In this document: positions 25,814 to 34,384 of the stretch, piece after piece
Position numbering within the stretch: position 1 is the stretch's first letter
How the letters are laid out: each line of letters begins with the position of its first letter
Source of the DNA: an uncultured Lachnospiraceae bacterium
GTDB lineage: Bacteria > Bacillota > Clostridia > Lachnospirales > Lachnospiraceae
Direction of reading: 5' to 3'
Assembly: GCA_947167155.1 (NCBI GenBank)
Contig: CAMVHB010000015.1
Location: 1-42,663, forward strand
Length of the DNA: 42,663 bases
Notes under the pieces: generated by a model
The model's database searches: none
What the model was told of the DNA's origin: nothing
Seen by the model: only the letters and a program-made list of their open reading frames with translations
Translations under genes and position numbers: made by a program

Positions 25814-27400
25814 ATGATGAAAAAAGGAAAACTTCTCAAAGTTATGATCGCATCGGTCTTTGCTGCAGGAGTCTTTTTGATCCCGATAAATGTCAATGCC
25901 GCAGCGGAAACAGGAGAACCTGCAACTACAGCAGTTGCAACAACGGCTTCTGACTTTGCGGGTCAGACCATGAGCAAAGGCGTTCTCATAGAAGGCACCG
26001 ATGTATCGGGGATGACCTTTGAAGAGGCCGCGCAGGTGGCAGATGCTTATGCCGAGAAATTCAAGGATGTGACCTTTTCACTCAGAGTTCCCGACGGAAG
26101 GAGCGTCGAGGCGAAGGGAGCGGATCTCGGTCTTCTCTCCGGCGACAACGAGGTCGTCCAGCGTGCCATGCGCTACGGGAAAACAGGAAATCCTCTTGAG
26201 AGATATCTTGCGATAAGGCGCTCGGAAGCCGGACAGACAGCGGATTTCCCGCTTTCACTCAGAGCGGATTATGCAAAGGTGAATTCTTATGTCGAAAGCA
26301 TAGCACCTTCACTTAAGACAGAGGTCAAGGACAATGACTTAAAGAGAGAGAACGGGCAGTTCGTTTTCATAGAGGGTACTCCGGGAGTTACCGTAGACCC
26401 TGCGCAGAGCGCCGCTACGATAGTTGATTATATAGCACACAGCTGGGATGGCTCAAATGCCTCGATCGATCTTGTGACTACAGTAGTACAGCCCAAGGGC
26501 GACGCTGAAAAGCTCAAGGCCGTAAAGGATGTGCTCGGGACTTATACTACAAAATACAACGGCTCCACTGTCGGAAGAAGGAACAATATCCAGGTCGGAA
26601 CGAAGAATGTCAACGGAAAGCTGATGTACCCCGGTGACACTCTTTCGGTTTCAACCGCAATGAAGAAGAGAACTGTAGAGAACGGCTATATGGAGGCTTC
26701 CGCTTACGAGAACGGAGCGACCGTTGATGCTTTGGGCGGCGGCATATGCCAGGTTTCCACAACACTTTACAATGCAGTGATAAGGGCGGAACTCGAGGTC
26801 GTGGAAAGAAGCCCTCACTCGATGACCGTTTCTTATGTAGAGCCTTCAATGGATGCGGCCATTTCGGACGGGATCAAGGATTTCGTCTTCAGAAACAGCT
26901 CCGATTATCCTATCTTCATAGAGGGTATAGCAGGAGAGTCGAGCGTCACATTCACTGTGTTCGGACATGAGACAAGACCCGCGAACAGGAAGGTTGATTT
27001 CGAGAGCCAGATCCTTGAAACCGTAGAGCCGGACAACATCTTCAGAGCAAACGGTGATCTTCCCGTCGGAACTGTTTCAAAGGTTTCAGGTGCGCATACA
27101 GGCTATACCGCGCAGCTCTTGAAGATAGTGACTGTCGACGGCGTCGAGCAGTCGAGGACAGTATTCAACAAGAGCAAATACCGCGCGACTGAGAATATCT
27201 ATGATGTCGGGACCGCTTCAGCTCGTCCCGAGGCTACGGCAGCTATAAATGCGGCGATCGGATCCCAGGACCTTGCGACGATACAGGCGGCCGCGGCTCA
27301 GTGGGATGAGGCTGCATATCAGGCACAGCAGGCGGCCCAGCAACAGCAGCAGCCCGCGGCACCGGCAGAGCCTGCGGCTCCCGCAGCCCCTGCGCAGTGA
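25814..27400 (+). CDS. Exported VanW-family protein with peptidoglycan-binding and G5 domains
   Basis: This 528-residue protein has a signal peptide (1-29, cut near VNA/A), a PG_binding_4-like domain (~55-225, GVLIEGTDVSGMTFEEA), a VanW domain (~250-385, with MYPGDTLSVS and the conserved GGGICQVSTTLYNAV), a G5 domain (~395-465) and a disordered Gln/Pro/Ala tail (~490-528). Proteins of this build sit in the wall and bind peptidoglycan; the VanW activity is not known. Both ATG 25814 and 25817 are usable (MMKK), with AAGGAAG upstream. The tail has a Q-rich run (QQAAQQQQQP). Confidence 0.88.
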   Translation: MMKKGKLLKVMIASVFAAGVFLIPINVNAAAETGEPATTAVATTASDFAGQTMSKGVLIEGTDVSGMTFEEAAQVADAYAEKFKDVTFSLRVPDGRSVEAKGADLGLLSGDNEVVQRAMRYGKTGNPLERYLAIRRSEAGQTADFPLSLRADYAKVNSYVESIAPSLKTEVKDNDLKRENGQFVFIEGTPGVTVDPAQSAATIVDYIAHSWDGSNASIDLVTTVVQPKGDAEKLKAVKDVLGTYTTKYNGSTVGRRNNIQVGTKNVNGKLMYPGDTLSVSTAMKKRTVENGYMEASAYENGATVDALGGGICQVSTTLYNAVIRAELEVVERSPHSMTVSYVEPSMDAAISDGIKDFVFRNSSDYPIFIEGIAGESSVTFTVFGHETRPANRKVDFESQILETVEPDNIFRANGDLPVGTVSKVSGAHTGYTAQLLKIVTVDGVEQSRTVFNKSKYRATENIYDVGTASARPEATAAINAAIGSQDLATIQAAAAQWDEAAYQAQQAAQQQQQPAAPAEPAAPAAPAQ

Positions 27401-27412
27401 CGATCGATCAAG

Positions 27413-28396
27413 ATGGAAATCGGAAAAGTACCCGAGGTCGTTCTTAAACGGTCCGTCATAGGAAAAACACGGGGGTGCAAAAGAGAAGAAGTACTGATGG
27501 GCAGCGCAGTCGGTGAAGACTGCGCTGCGCTTGAACTTCCAAAGGGCTATGTTTTCGTATGCTCTACGGATCCCATCACGGCTGCGAAGGAGAATACAGG
27601 CAGGCTTGCAGTGTCTGTTACAGCAAACGATCTTGCATCAGCAGGCGCAGAGCCCCTTGCCATCATGCTTACGATCCTTCTTCCTCCCGGATCCTCAGAA
27701 GAGCTTCTTTCCGCTCTCATGTCAGAGGTTTCGGAGCAGGCGGCACTTTTGAACATAGAGATAATAGGCGGTCACACCGAGGTTACAGACACGGTGGTGA
27801 GACCGCTTCTTTCTGTTACCGGGATAGGTCGCGTGAAGAAGGAAAAATTCGTGCCCACAGGGGGAGCGCACCCCGGAGAGGATCTCATAGTCACAAAGGC
27901 TGTCGGGATCGAGGGCACATATATCATTGCAACGGAGCGTGAAAAAGAGCTTTCGGAAAGTCTTCCCGAAAGCCTTATCAAAAGAGCTCAGGGCTTCATT
28001 GAAGATATAAGCGTAGTAAAAGAAGGACTGATAGCCGGTGAGTACGGAGCCTCGGCAATGCATGACATTACTGAGGGTGGGATTTACGGGGCTCTCTGGG
28101 AGCTTTGTGAAAGCTCTGGAGTCGGCTGTGAGGTCGATATCAAAAAAATTCCCATCCGGCAGGAGACCATAGAGGTAGCGGAGGTCTTCGGACTTGATCC
28201 CTACAGGCTCATAAGCTCAGGTTCCATGCTGATAGCATGCAGAGACGGAAACGGTCTTCTTTCGGAGCTTTCAAAGGCAGGTATAGAAGCCTCATATATC
28301 GGACGTACAAATGAAACAAAAAAGCGTATCATAAAAACCAACGCCGGTGAGCGTTTCCTGACGCCTCCGGGAACAGACGAGCTTCACAAGCTTTAA
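27413..28396 (+). CDS. AIR synthase-related (PurM/HypE-fold) protein
   Basis: This 327-residue protein has the AIR-synthase fold markers: GEDCAAL near residue 34, an STDPITAAK metal/ATP segment (~51), TANDLASAGAEP (~70), IIGGHTEVTD (~118) and MHDITEGGIYGALWEL (~216). It resembles HypE, but no other hydrogenase maturation gene is near, and the C-terminal Cys of true HypE is missing (ends TDELHKL). So it is a paralog of unknown substrate that probably phosphorylates or aminates a small molecule. It starts 12 bases after the VanW gene with no clear ribosome site, so translation may be coupled. Confidence 0.82.
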   Translation: MEIGKVPEVVLKRSVIGKTRGCKREEVLMGSAVGEDCAALELPKGYVFVCSTDPITAAKENTGRLAVSVTANDLASAGAEPLAIMLTILLPPGSSEELLSALMSEVSEQAALLNIEIIGGHTEVTDTVVRPLLSVTGIGRVKKEKFVPTGGAHPGEDLIVTKAVGIEGTYIIATEREKELSESLPESLIKRAQGFIEDISVVKEGLIAGEYGASAMHDITEGGIYGALWELCESSGVGCEVDIKKIPIRQETIEVAEVFGLDPYRLISSGSMLIACRDGNGLLSELSKAGIEASYIGRTNETKKRIIKTNAGERFLTPPGTDELHKL

Positions 28397-28409
28397 AAGG
28401 GGGATGTGA

Positions 28410-28901
28410 ATGAACGAGCTACGTACAAAGATACTGAATTATATTGAGGACAATGCCAGGGTCAGTGCGTCTGAGCTTTCGATCCTTATCGGAGAAGATG
28501 AGGAGGCGGTTGAAAAAGAGATCGCCCTCATGGAAAAGGAAAATATCATCAGCGGTTACAACACCATGATCAACTGGGACAAGGTCGGCGTTGAGAAAGT
28601 GACGGCACTTATAGAAGTCCGTGTGACTCCACAGAGAGGAATGGGCTTTGACAATGTTGCCAAGATGATATATGAATATCCGGAGGTGGACTCTGTCTAT
28701 CTTATCTCAGGGGGGTTTGACCTTATGGTAACGATAGAGGGCATGACACTCAAAGAAGTTGCGTCCTTTGTATCTGACAAGCTTTCGCCGATGGATTCGG
28801 TGCTTTCCACAAAAACGAATTTCATCCTGAAAAGATACAAGGATCACAGGATAATAATGACGGAGGAAAAAGAGGACGAGCGCGAGATGGTCTCGTTCTG
28901 A
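28410..28901 (+). CDS. Lrp/AsnC family transcriptional regulator
   Basis: This 163-residue regulator has an N-terminal winged helix (ILNYIEDNARVSASELSILIGEDEEAVEKEI, in parts residues ~7-37) and a C-terminal RAM/AsnC ligand domain (~65-150, ALIEVRVTPQRGMGF... VDSVYLISGGFDLMVTIEG). Lrp-type proteins respond to amino acids. It lies 13 bases after the AIR-synthase-like gene and 9 bases before an aminotransferase, so it probably controls this small unit. GGGGGATG serves as ribosome site. Confidence 0.9.
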   Translation: MNELRTKILNYIEDNARVSASELSILIGEDEEAVEKEIALMEKENIISGYNTMINWDKVGVEKVTALIEVRVTPQRGMGFDNVAKMIYEYPEVDSVYLISGGFDLMVTIEGMTLKEVASFVSDKLSPMDSVLSTKTNFILKRYKDHRIIMTEEKEDEREMVSF

Positions 28902-28910
28902 TAAAGGATA

Positions 28911-30077
28911 ATGAGAGATCCTGTTTCAAAAACAATAGTTGATATAAAGCCTTCCGGGATAAGGAAGTTTTTTGACATAGTCGCGACCATGAAGGATGCT
29001 ATCTCCCTCGGTGTCGGAGAGCCTGATTTTGACACGCCCTGGAGGATCAGGGATGAGGGCATCTATTCTCTTACGAAGGGCAAGACGCATTATACTTCAA
29101 ACACCGGACTCATGGAGCTTCGTGAAGCGATATCGGATTATCTTAAAAGGAAATATTCGCTTTCCTATGATGCCGCCTCCGAGGTCATGGTCACGGTGGG
29201 CGGCTCGGAAGCCATTGATATAGCGCTTCGCGCGATGCTCGATACCGGTGATGAGGTCATAATACCGCAGCCTTCCTATGTTTCATATGAGCCCTGCACA
29301 ATTCTCGCAGGCGGAAAGCCTGTATTTATCAACCTCAAGGAAGAAAACTGCTTCAGGCTCACGGCAAAGGAACTCGAGGACGCGATCACGGAAAAGACGA
29401 AGATACTGATCCTTCCCTTCCCCAACAACCCTACCGGCGCCATCATGGAAAGGGAAGATATCGAGGCGATAGCCCGCGTCGTTATAGAGCACGATCTTTT
29501 CGTGCTCACGGACGAGATCTATTCGGAGCTTACCTACAAGGAGGAGCATGTCTCGATCGCGTCGCTTCCGGGAATGAAGGAAAGGACAGTCTATATCAAC
29601 GGCTTTTCAAAGGCCTTTGCCATGACGGGCTGGAGACTCGGTTATGCCTGCGCTCCTTCTGTTATATTAAAGCAGATGCTGAAGATACATCAGTTCGCGA
29701 TAATGTGCGCCCCCGTTACCTCCCAGCATGCAGCAATAGAGGCCTTGAGAAACTGCGATGCCGAGGTTTCTTCTATGAAGCAGGAATATGACAGGAGAAG
29801 AAGGTTTCTGGTCCACTCCTTCAGGGAGATGGGACTTTCCTGTTTTGAGCCCTTCGGAGCCTTCTATATCTTCCCTTCAATAAAGAAATTCGGCATGACA
29901 TCAGACGACTTTGCGACTGCGCTTTTGAAAGAACAGAAGGTTGCAGTGGTCCCGGGTACGGCCTTCGGTGCTTCCGGAGAGGGGTATGTTCGCATATCCT
30001 ACGCATATTCTCTGAAACGTCTGAAGGAGGCGCTTGTACGGATAGAGGCATTTTTGAAGGATCATGAAGGGGCCTGA
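28911..30077 (+). CDS. PLP-dependent class I aminotransferase (aspartate/aromatic type)
   Basis: This 388-residue fold-type I aminotransferase shows LGVGEPDFDTP (~28), PFPNNPTGA (the NPTG substrate/PLP loop), DEIYSELTY (PLP-ring Asp), and the Schiff-base Lys234 in GFSKAFAMTGWRLGY. The conserved C-terminal Arg is in YVRISYAYS. It transfers the amino group between an amino acid and a keto acid; the exact substrate cannot be read. Coupling to an Lrp regulator suggests amino-acid-controlled expression. AAAGGA lies just before the ATG. Confidence 0.92.
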   Translation: MRDPVSKTIVDIKPSGIRKFFDIVATMKDAISLGVGEPDFDTPWRIRDEGIYSLTKGKTHYTSNTGLMELREAISDYLKRKYSLSYDAASEVMVTVGGSEAIDIALRAMLDTGDEVIIPQPSYVSYEPCTILAGGKPVFINLKEENCFRLTAKELEDAITEKTKILILPFPNNPTGAIMEREDIEAIARVVIEHDLFVLTDEIYSELTYKEEHVSIASLPGMKERTVYINGFSKAFAMTGWRLGYACAPSVILKQMLKIHQFAIMCAPVTSQHAAIEALRNCDAEVSSMKQEYDRRRRFLVHSFREMGLSCFEPFGAFYIFPSIKKFGMTSDDFATALLKEQKVAVVPGTAFGASGEGYVRISYAYSLKRLKEALVRIEAFLKDHEGA

Positions 30078-30088
30078 AAGACTCGAAT

Positions 30089-30967
30089 ATGAAGGAGCTT
30101 GTCAGAAAAAAAGAGAAAGAACTCATAATAAAAGGTGAGGGGCTGACAACAGAGTATTTCCGCAGGGATGACGAGGGTAATGTCGAAAGCATTGACACCG
30201 CCCTCGATCACATCGACATCTCTATCATCAAGGGGCGCTTCATAGGGATAATAGGGCATAACGGCTGCGGCAAAAGTACCCTTGCAAAAAATATCAATGC
30301 TCTCATCACTCCATCCGAAGGAAGCCTTACGGTCTGCGGAATGGATGTATATGATGAAGAGAGCAGGATGAAGATAAGGTCCATGGCCGGCATGGTATTT
30401 CAGAATCCCGACAATCAGATCGTCTCCTCGATCGTTGAAGAGGATTGTGCCTTCGGACCCGAAAACCTCGGGATACCTTCGCAGGAGATCAGAGAGAGGG
30501 TTGACCGGGCATTATCCTCGGTCGGGATGTTTGAGAAGAGACGAAATTCCCCTGAGCATCTTTCAGGCGGGCAGAAGCAGAGAGTGGCAGTTGCAGGGGT
30601 TCTTTCGATGGAGCCCGAGTGCATTATCTTTGATGAATCAACCGCGATGCTCGATCCCGAGGGCAGGCAGGATGTGCTCAATCTCGCGCATGAGCTGAAT
30701 GAAAAGAAGGGCGTCACGGTGCTCTGGATCACTCACTATATGGAGGAGCTTACGGGCGCTGATCATATATTTGTAATGGATAATGGCAGGATCGTGATGG
30801 AGGGCGCTCCGCGGGAGATCTTTGCGAGGGACGAAGAACTGGTGCAGCACGGACTCACTCTTCCCGGAATCACACTTCTGTCAAGGCTCCTTAAGGAAAA
30901 CGGGGTAAAGCTTTCCGGAGTTGCACTGTCGGTTGACGAGCTTTTTAAAGAGCTGATGGCTCTTTGA
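30089..30967 (+). CDS. ecfA1: ECF transporter ATPase EcfA1
   Basis: This 292-residue ABC ATPase has Walker A GHNGCGKST (~55-63), Q-loop FQNPDNQI, signature LSGGQKQR, Walker B CIIFDESTAMLD and H-loop WITHYMEE. The FQNPDNQ and DESTAMLDP wording is typical of EcfA1/CbiO. The N-terminus is about 25 residues longer than minimal forms, and the ribosome site before ATG 30089 is weak, so a later start is possible. It forms the motor with EcfA2 and EcfT. Confidence 0.93.
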   Translation: MKELVRKKEKELIIKGEGLTTEYFRRDDEGNVESIDTALDHIDISIIKGRFIGIIGHNGCGKSTLAKNINALITPSEGSLTVCGMDVYDEESRMKIRSMAGMVFQNPDNQIVSSIVEEDCAFGPENLGIPSQEIRERVDRALSSVGMFEKRRNSPEHLSGGQKQRVAVAGVLSMEPECIIFDESTAMLDPEGRQDVLNLAHELNEKKGVTVLWITHYMEELTGADHIFVMDNGRIVMEGAPREIFARDEELVQHGLTLPGITLLSRLLKENGVKLSGVALSVDELFKELMAL

Positions 30968-30989
30968 TGATTATATTGAGATCAGAAAA

Positions 30990-31856
30990 ATGTCTTTCAT
31001 CTTCGATCATGTTTCATATACATATCAGCCCGGTACCACTTATGCTGTAAAGGCGCTGTCCGATGTTTCATTTCAGATAAAGGATGGAGATTGTGTTGGC
31101 ATCATAGGGCATACAGGCTCGGGAAAATCCACACTGATTCAGCACATGAATGCCCTGCTGCTTCCGACTGAGGGAGCAGTCTATTATAACGGGCAGGATA
31201 TCTCAGACAAGGACTTCAACAAGAGCGTCTTAAGAAGTGAGGTCGGGATGGTCTTTCAGTATCCGGAGACCCAGCTTTTTGAAGAGACAGTCATGAAGGA
31301 TGTCTGCTTCGGACCGAAGAACCAGGGGCTTTCTGAAAAGGAGGCGACACTTCGGGCTTATGAGGCGCTGAAGATGGTCAACTTCCCCGACGACAGCTTC
31401 GACCAGTCGCCCTTCTCCCTTTCAGGCGGAGAGCAGCGGAGGGCGGCGATAGCGGGTGTGCTTGCTATGAAGCCGAAGACCCTGATACTTGATGAGCCCT
31501 GCGCAGGGCTTGATCCCGCCGGAAGAAACGAACTCCTTTCTCTTATCCGAAGGATGAACGAGGAGGAGGGGATCACCATTATATTTGTCTCTCATTCGAT
31601 GGATGATGTCGCGGAGACGGTAAAGAGAGTGATCGTTATGGATGAGGGAAGATTGTTCATGGACGGCGATCCTCATCAGGTTTTTTCCCACGAGAAGGAG
31701 CTTGAGGAAATATCACTTTCCGTGCCCCCTGTCACCAGTCTCATTGACAGGCTGATAGAAAACGGATTCTTCAAAGGCATGGAGAAAAAAGAAGGCTATA
31801 CAGTAACTACCGCGAAGGAAGCGTGTGAACTCATATGTTCAGAAATATCACGTTAG
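30990..31856 (+). CDS. ecfA2: ECF transporter ATPase EcfA2
   Basis: This 288-residue ABC ATPase has Walker A GHTGSGKST, FQYPETQLFEETV, signature LSGGEQRRAAIAG, Walker B TLILDEPCAGLDP and FVSHSMDD. The FQYPE-QLF sequence is typical of EcfA2. It lies 22 bases after ecfA1, and its last 22 bases overlap ecfT in another frame, so the three genes form a tight operon. Confidence 0.93.
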   Translation: MSFIFDHVSYTYQPGTTYAVKALSDVSFQIKDGDCVGIIGHTGSGKSTLIQHMNALLLPTEGAVYYNGQDISDKDFNKSVLRSEVGMVFQYPETQLFEETVMKDVCFGPKNQGLSEKEATLRAYEALKMVNFPDDSFDQSPFSLSGGEQRRAAIAGVLAMKPKTLILDEPCAGLDPAGRNELLSLIRRMNEEEGITIIFVSHSMDDVAETVKRVIVMDEGRLFMDGDPHQVFSHEKELEEISLSVPPVTSLIDRLIENGFFKGMEKKEGYTVTTAKEACELICSEISR

Positions 31857-32635
31857 GACAATATTATCCTGCAGAAAGTGTGCTTCATGCGCTTGATCCG
31901 CGCGTGAAGCTTTTTGGCGCGCTCGTATGGATAATATCAATATTTTTGATGGACGGCCTTTTTAGCTTTCTTCTTGCCACGGGCTTTCTCATGTTTCTCA
32001 TTGTCATTTCAAAGGTTCCCTTTTCCTTTATGGTAAGGGGGCTTCGCTCGATAATGATAATCGTCATCATCGCAAGTGTCTTCAATATCTTCTTTACTCC
32101 CGGAAATGCGCTTGTTGAGGTGGGTGCGTTAAGGATTACGGATAAGGGGATCATCAATGCCATACTCATGGCCATAAGGATGTTCTATCTCATTATCGGG
32201 ACCTCTCTGATGACGCTTACCACGACGCCGAACAACCTCACGGACGGGCTTTCGAGATCGCTTTCTCCGCTTGAGAAGCTCCGTGTTCCGGTGACAGATA
32301 TCGCGATGATGATGACGATAGCCCTGCGATTTATTCCCATTCTTATCGAAGAAACAAACAAGATAATGAAGGCGCAGATGGCGCGCGGAGCGGATTTTGA
32401 TCACGGCGGGCTCATCAAAAAGGCAAAGAACATGGTGCCTCTTCTCGTTCCGCTTTTTGTCAGCGCATTCAGACGCGCGAACGATCTTGCTCTCGCGATG
32501 GAGGCAAGATGCTATTCAAGCGGAAAAAAGAGGACGAAGCTCAATCCGCTGAAATATGCAAGGCGGGATGCGATCGCATATATTATTATCCTTTCTTTTC
32601 TGACAGGGCTCATATTGATGAAGATATTTCTTTGA
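31835..32635 (+). CDS. ecfT: ECF transporter transmembrane scaffold EcfT
   Basis: This 266-residue membrane protein has the EcfT features: LHALDPRVKLFGAL near the N-terminus, several hydrophobic helices, and the two Ala-Arg-Gly-type coupling motifs (QMARGADFDHGG, and the later AMEARCYS region) that contact the ATPases. EcfT is the scaffold shared by various S components. No S component is next to it, which fits a group II system; one candidate lies at 18939-19457. Confidence 0.93.
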   Translation: MFRNITLGQYYPAESVLHALDPRVKLFGALVWIISIFLMDGLFSFLLATGFLMFLIVISKVPFSFMVRGLRSIMIIVIIASVFNIFFTPGNALVEVGALRITDKGIINAILMAIRMFYLIIGTSLMTLTTTPNNLTDGLSRSLSPLEKLRVPVTDIAMMMTIALRFIPILIEETNKIMKAQMARGADFDHGGLIKKAKNMVPLLVPLFVSAFRRANDLALAMEARCYSSGKKRTKLNPLKYARRDAIAYIIILSFLTGLILMKIFL

Positions 32636-32656
32636 TCTTTTGAAAGGATCGATTCC

Positions 32657-34282
32657 TTGGAAAAAGTTTTTGAAGGAAAAAAAGTCTCAAAGGGAATTGG
32701 TGAAGGCAGGGTCTATGTCTTTCGGAGAAATGAGGAGCTTATCAGGCGCCGCGTCATTTCAGATACCGGCCTTGAGACAAAGAGGTTTTCCGACGCGGCA
32801 GAGAAGACAAAAAACGATCTTCTTCTGGTCAGCGAGGAAGCCAAAAAATCATTCGGAAATACCGGTGCCGATATTTTTTCTTCCCATCTTCTTATTCTGC
32901 AGGATCCCCTGTTTCTTGATCCCGTAAGGGAAATGATCAAAAAAGAGAAGGTGAACTGTGAGTTTGCCATAGTTTCTGTCGTCGACCGGATGATAGAGAT
33001 GTTTTCCGCCATGAAGGACGAATACATGAAGGCAAGGTATTCGGACATAAAGGATGTGGCGGAGCGTGTGATACTCAATCTTTCCGGTGAGGAAAAATAT
33101 GAACTGAATGAGGACGGCCCCTTCATCGTGGTTTCCGATACTGCTGTACCGGGAGACCTGATGAGGCTTAAAGATATGGGGCTTGCCGCGATCGTCACGA
33201 GGAAGGGAAGCGTTTATTCGCATACCTCGATCCTTGCAAGGACCATGGGGATCCCGGCTGTCACCGGCATTAATTTTCAGGACGACATAGACGGATCCTT
33301 TGCGATAGTAGACGGAAACCTCGGATCCTTTATCGTAGCCCCCGATGAAAGCACGAAGGAGCAATACGGAAAGGAAAAAGATGACCTGCGAAGTGAGGAG
33401 GAAAAGCTGCTCTCACTCCGGGACCTTCCCAACATTACTCTCGACGGAAAAGAGATAGGGATATTTTCAAATGTGAATTCCCTCTCCGATGTTTCAAACG
33501 CCGTGAATTCGGACGCAGGAGGGATAGGGCTCTTCAGAAGCGAGTTCCTTTATCTTGAAAAGAGCGATTATCCTTCGGAGGAGGAGCTCTTCATCAATTA
33601 CAGGAAAGCGGCTGAGTTGATGGGTACAAAGCCCGTGATCATCAGGACCCTCGATATAGGCGCGGACAAAAACACTTCTTATTTCGGGCTTTCGGACGAG
33701 GACAATCCGGCTCTCGGACTCCGGGGCATAAGGTTCTCGCTCCGTCATCCCGAGACGCTGAGAACGCAGCTTCGCGCGATATACCGCGCGTCAAATTTCG
33801 GAAACATCCATATTCTTTACCCGATGATCTCATCCGATTTTGAGATAGAAGAGATCAAAAGGCTGGAAAGTTCAGTGAAGAAGGAACTGAGGGATGCAGG
33901 GAGTCCCTTCTCTGACGACGTAAAGAGGGGCTTCATGATAGAGACGCCGGCTGCAGCGATAATGAGCGATGTGTTTGCCGCCGATGCCGATTTCTTTTCG
34001 ATAGGGACGAACGATCTCACGCAGTACATGATGGCCTGCGATAGGAACAATGATTCCGTCGCGCTTTGGGGCGACCAGAAAAATCCCGCGGTACTTCGCG
34101 CGATAGAAAATGTTGTGCATAGTGCAAAGAAAAACAATGTAAAGGTGGCAATCTGCGGCGAGGCGGCCGAGGATATGTCGCTTACGAAGGGCTTTATCGA
34201 GATGGGAGTGGACTCTCTTTCCGTCAGCCCCTCAATGGTGCTTCTCTTAAGGCAATATATAAGAGGACTTACTTTGTCCTGA
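32657..34282 (+). CDS. ptsI: PTS enzyme I (phosphoenolpyruvate-protein phosphotransferase)
   Basis: This 541-residue protein has the EI domain order: N-terminal HPr-binding and phospho-His part with His189 in YSHTSILAR, then the PEP-binding barrel with ALGLRGIRFSLRHPE, GFMIETPAAAIM, FFSIGTNDLTQYMMACDRNN and the late CGEAA Cys. It moves phosphate from PEP to HPr for sugar uptake. It is ~30 residues shorter than common EI, and the segment before the active His (RKGSVYSH) departs from the usual GGRTSH. The TTG start has AAAGGA ~9 bases upstream. No HPr gene is in the window. Confidence 0.85.
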   Translation: MEKVFEGKKVSKGIGEGRVYVFRRNEELIRRRVISDTGLETKRFSDAAEKTKNDLLLVSEEAKKSFGNTGADIFSSHLLILQDPLFLDPVREMIKKEKVNCEFAIVSVVDRMIEMFSAMKDEYMKARYSDIKDVAERVILNLSGEEKYELNEDGPFIVVSDTAVPGDLMRLKDMGLAAIVTRKGSVYSHTSILARTMGIPAVTGINFQDDIDGSFAIVDGNLGSFIVAPDESTKEQYGKEKDDLRSEEEKLLSLRDLPNITLDGKEIGIFSNVNSLSDVSNAVNSDAGGIGLFRSEFLYLEKSDYPSEEELFINYRKAAELMGTKPVIIRTLDIGADKNTSYFGLSDEDNPALGLRGIRFSLRHPETLRTQLRAIYRASNFGNIHILYPMISSDFEIEEIKRLESSVKKELRDAGSPFSDDVKRGFMIETPAAAIMSDVFAADADFFSIGTNDLTQYMMACDRNNDSVALWGDQKNPAVLRAIENVVHSAKKNNVKVAICGEAAEDMSLTKGFIEMGVDSLSVSPSMVLLLRQYIRGLTLS

Positions 34283-34384
34283 TTTTCTTCAATCTTTGGT
34301 CAAAACTAATTCACACTTTTGACACAACTTGCGACTATCATTCCAGACTGTAACATAAAAAAACAGCAAGAGAGGTGGATTATC
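34283..34384 (+). other. Leader region of the HtrA gene
   Basis: This 102-base gap holds a 7-bp inverted repeat (gtcaaaa...ttttgac, ~34299-34323) whose right half overlaps a TTGACA. I could not pair that TTGACA with a convincing -10, so I call no promoter. I see no terminator for ptsI. Confidence 0.35.

Noticed and set aside
34310-34350. TTGACA as a promoter for the HtrA gene
   Set aside because: No -10 hexamer is found at 16-18 bases; TATCAT is too close and the next AT-rich hexamer too far.
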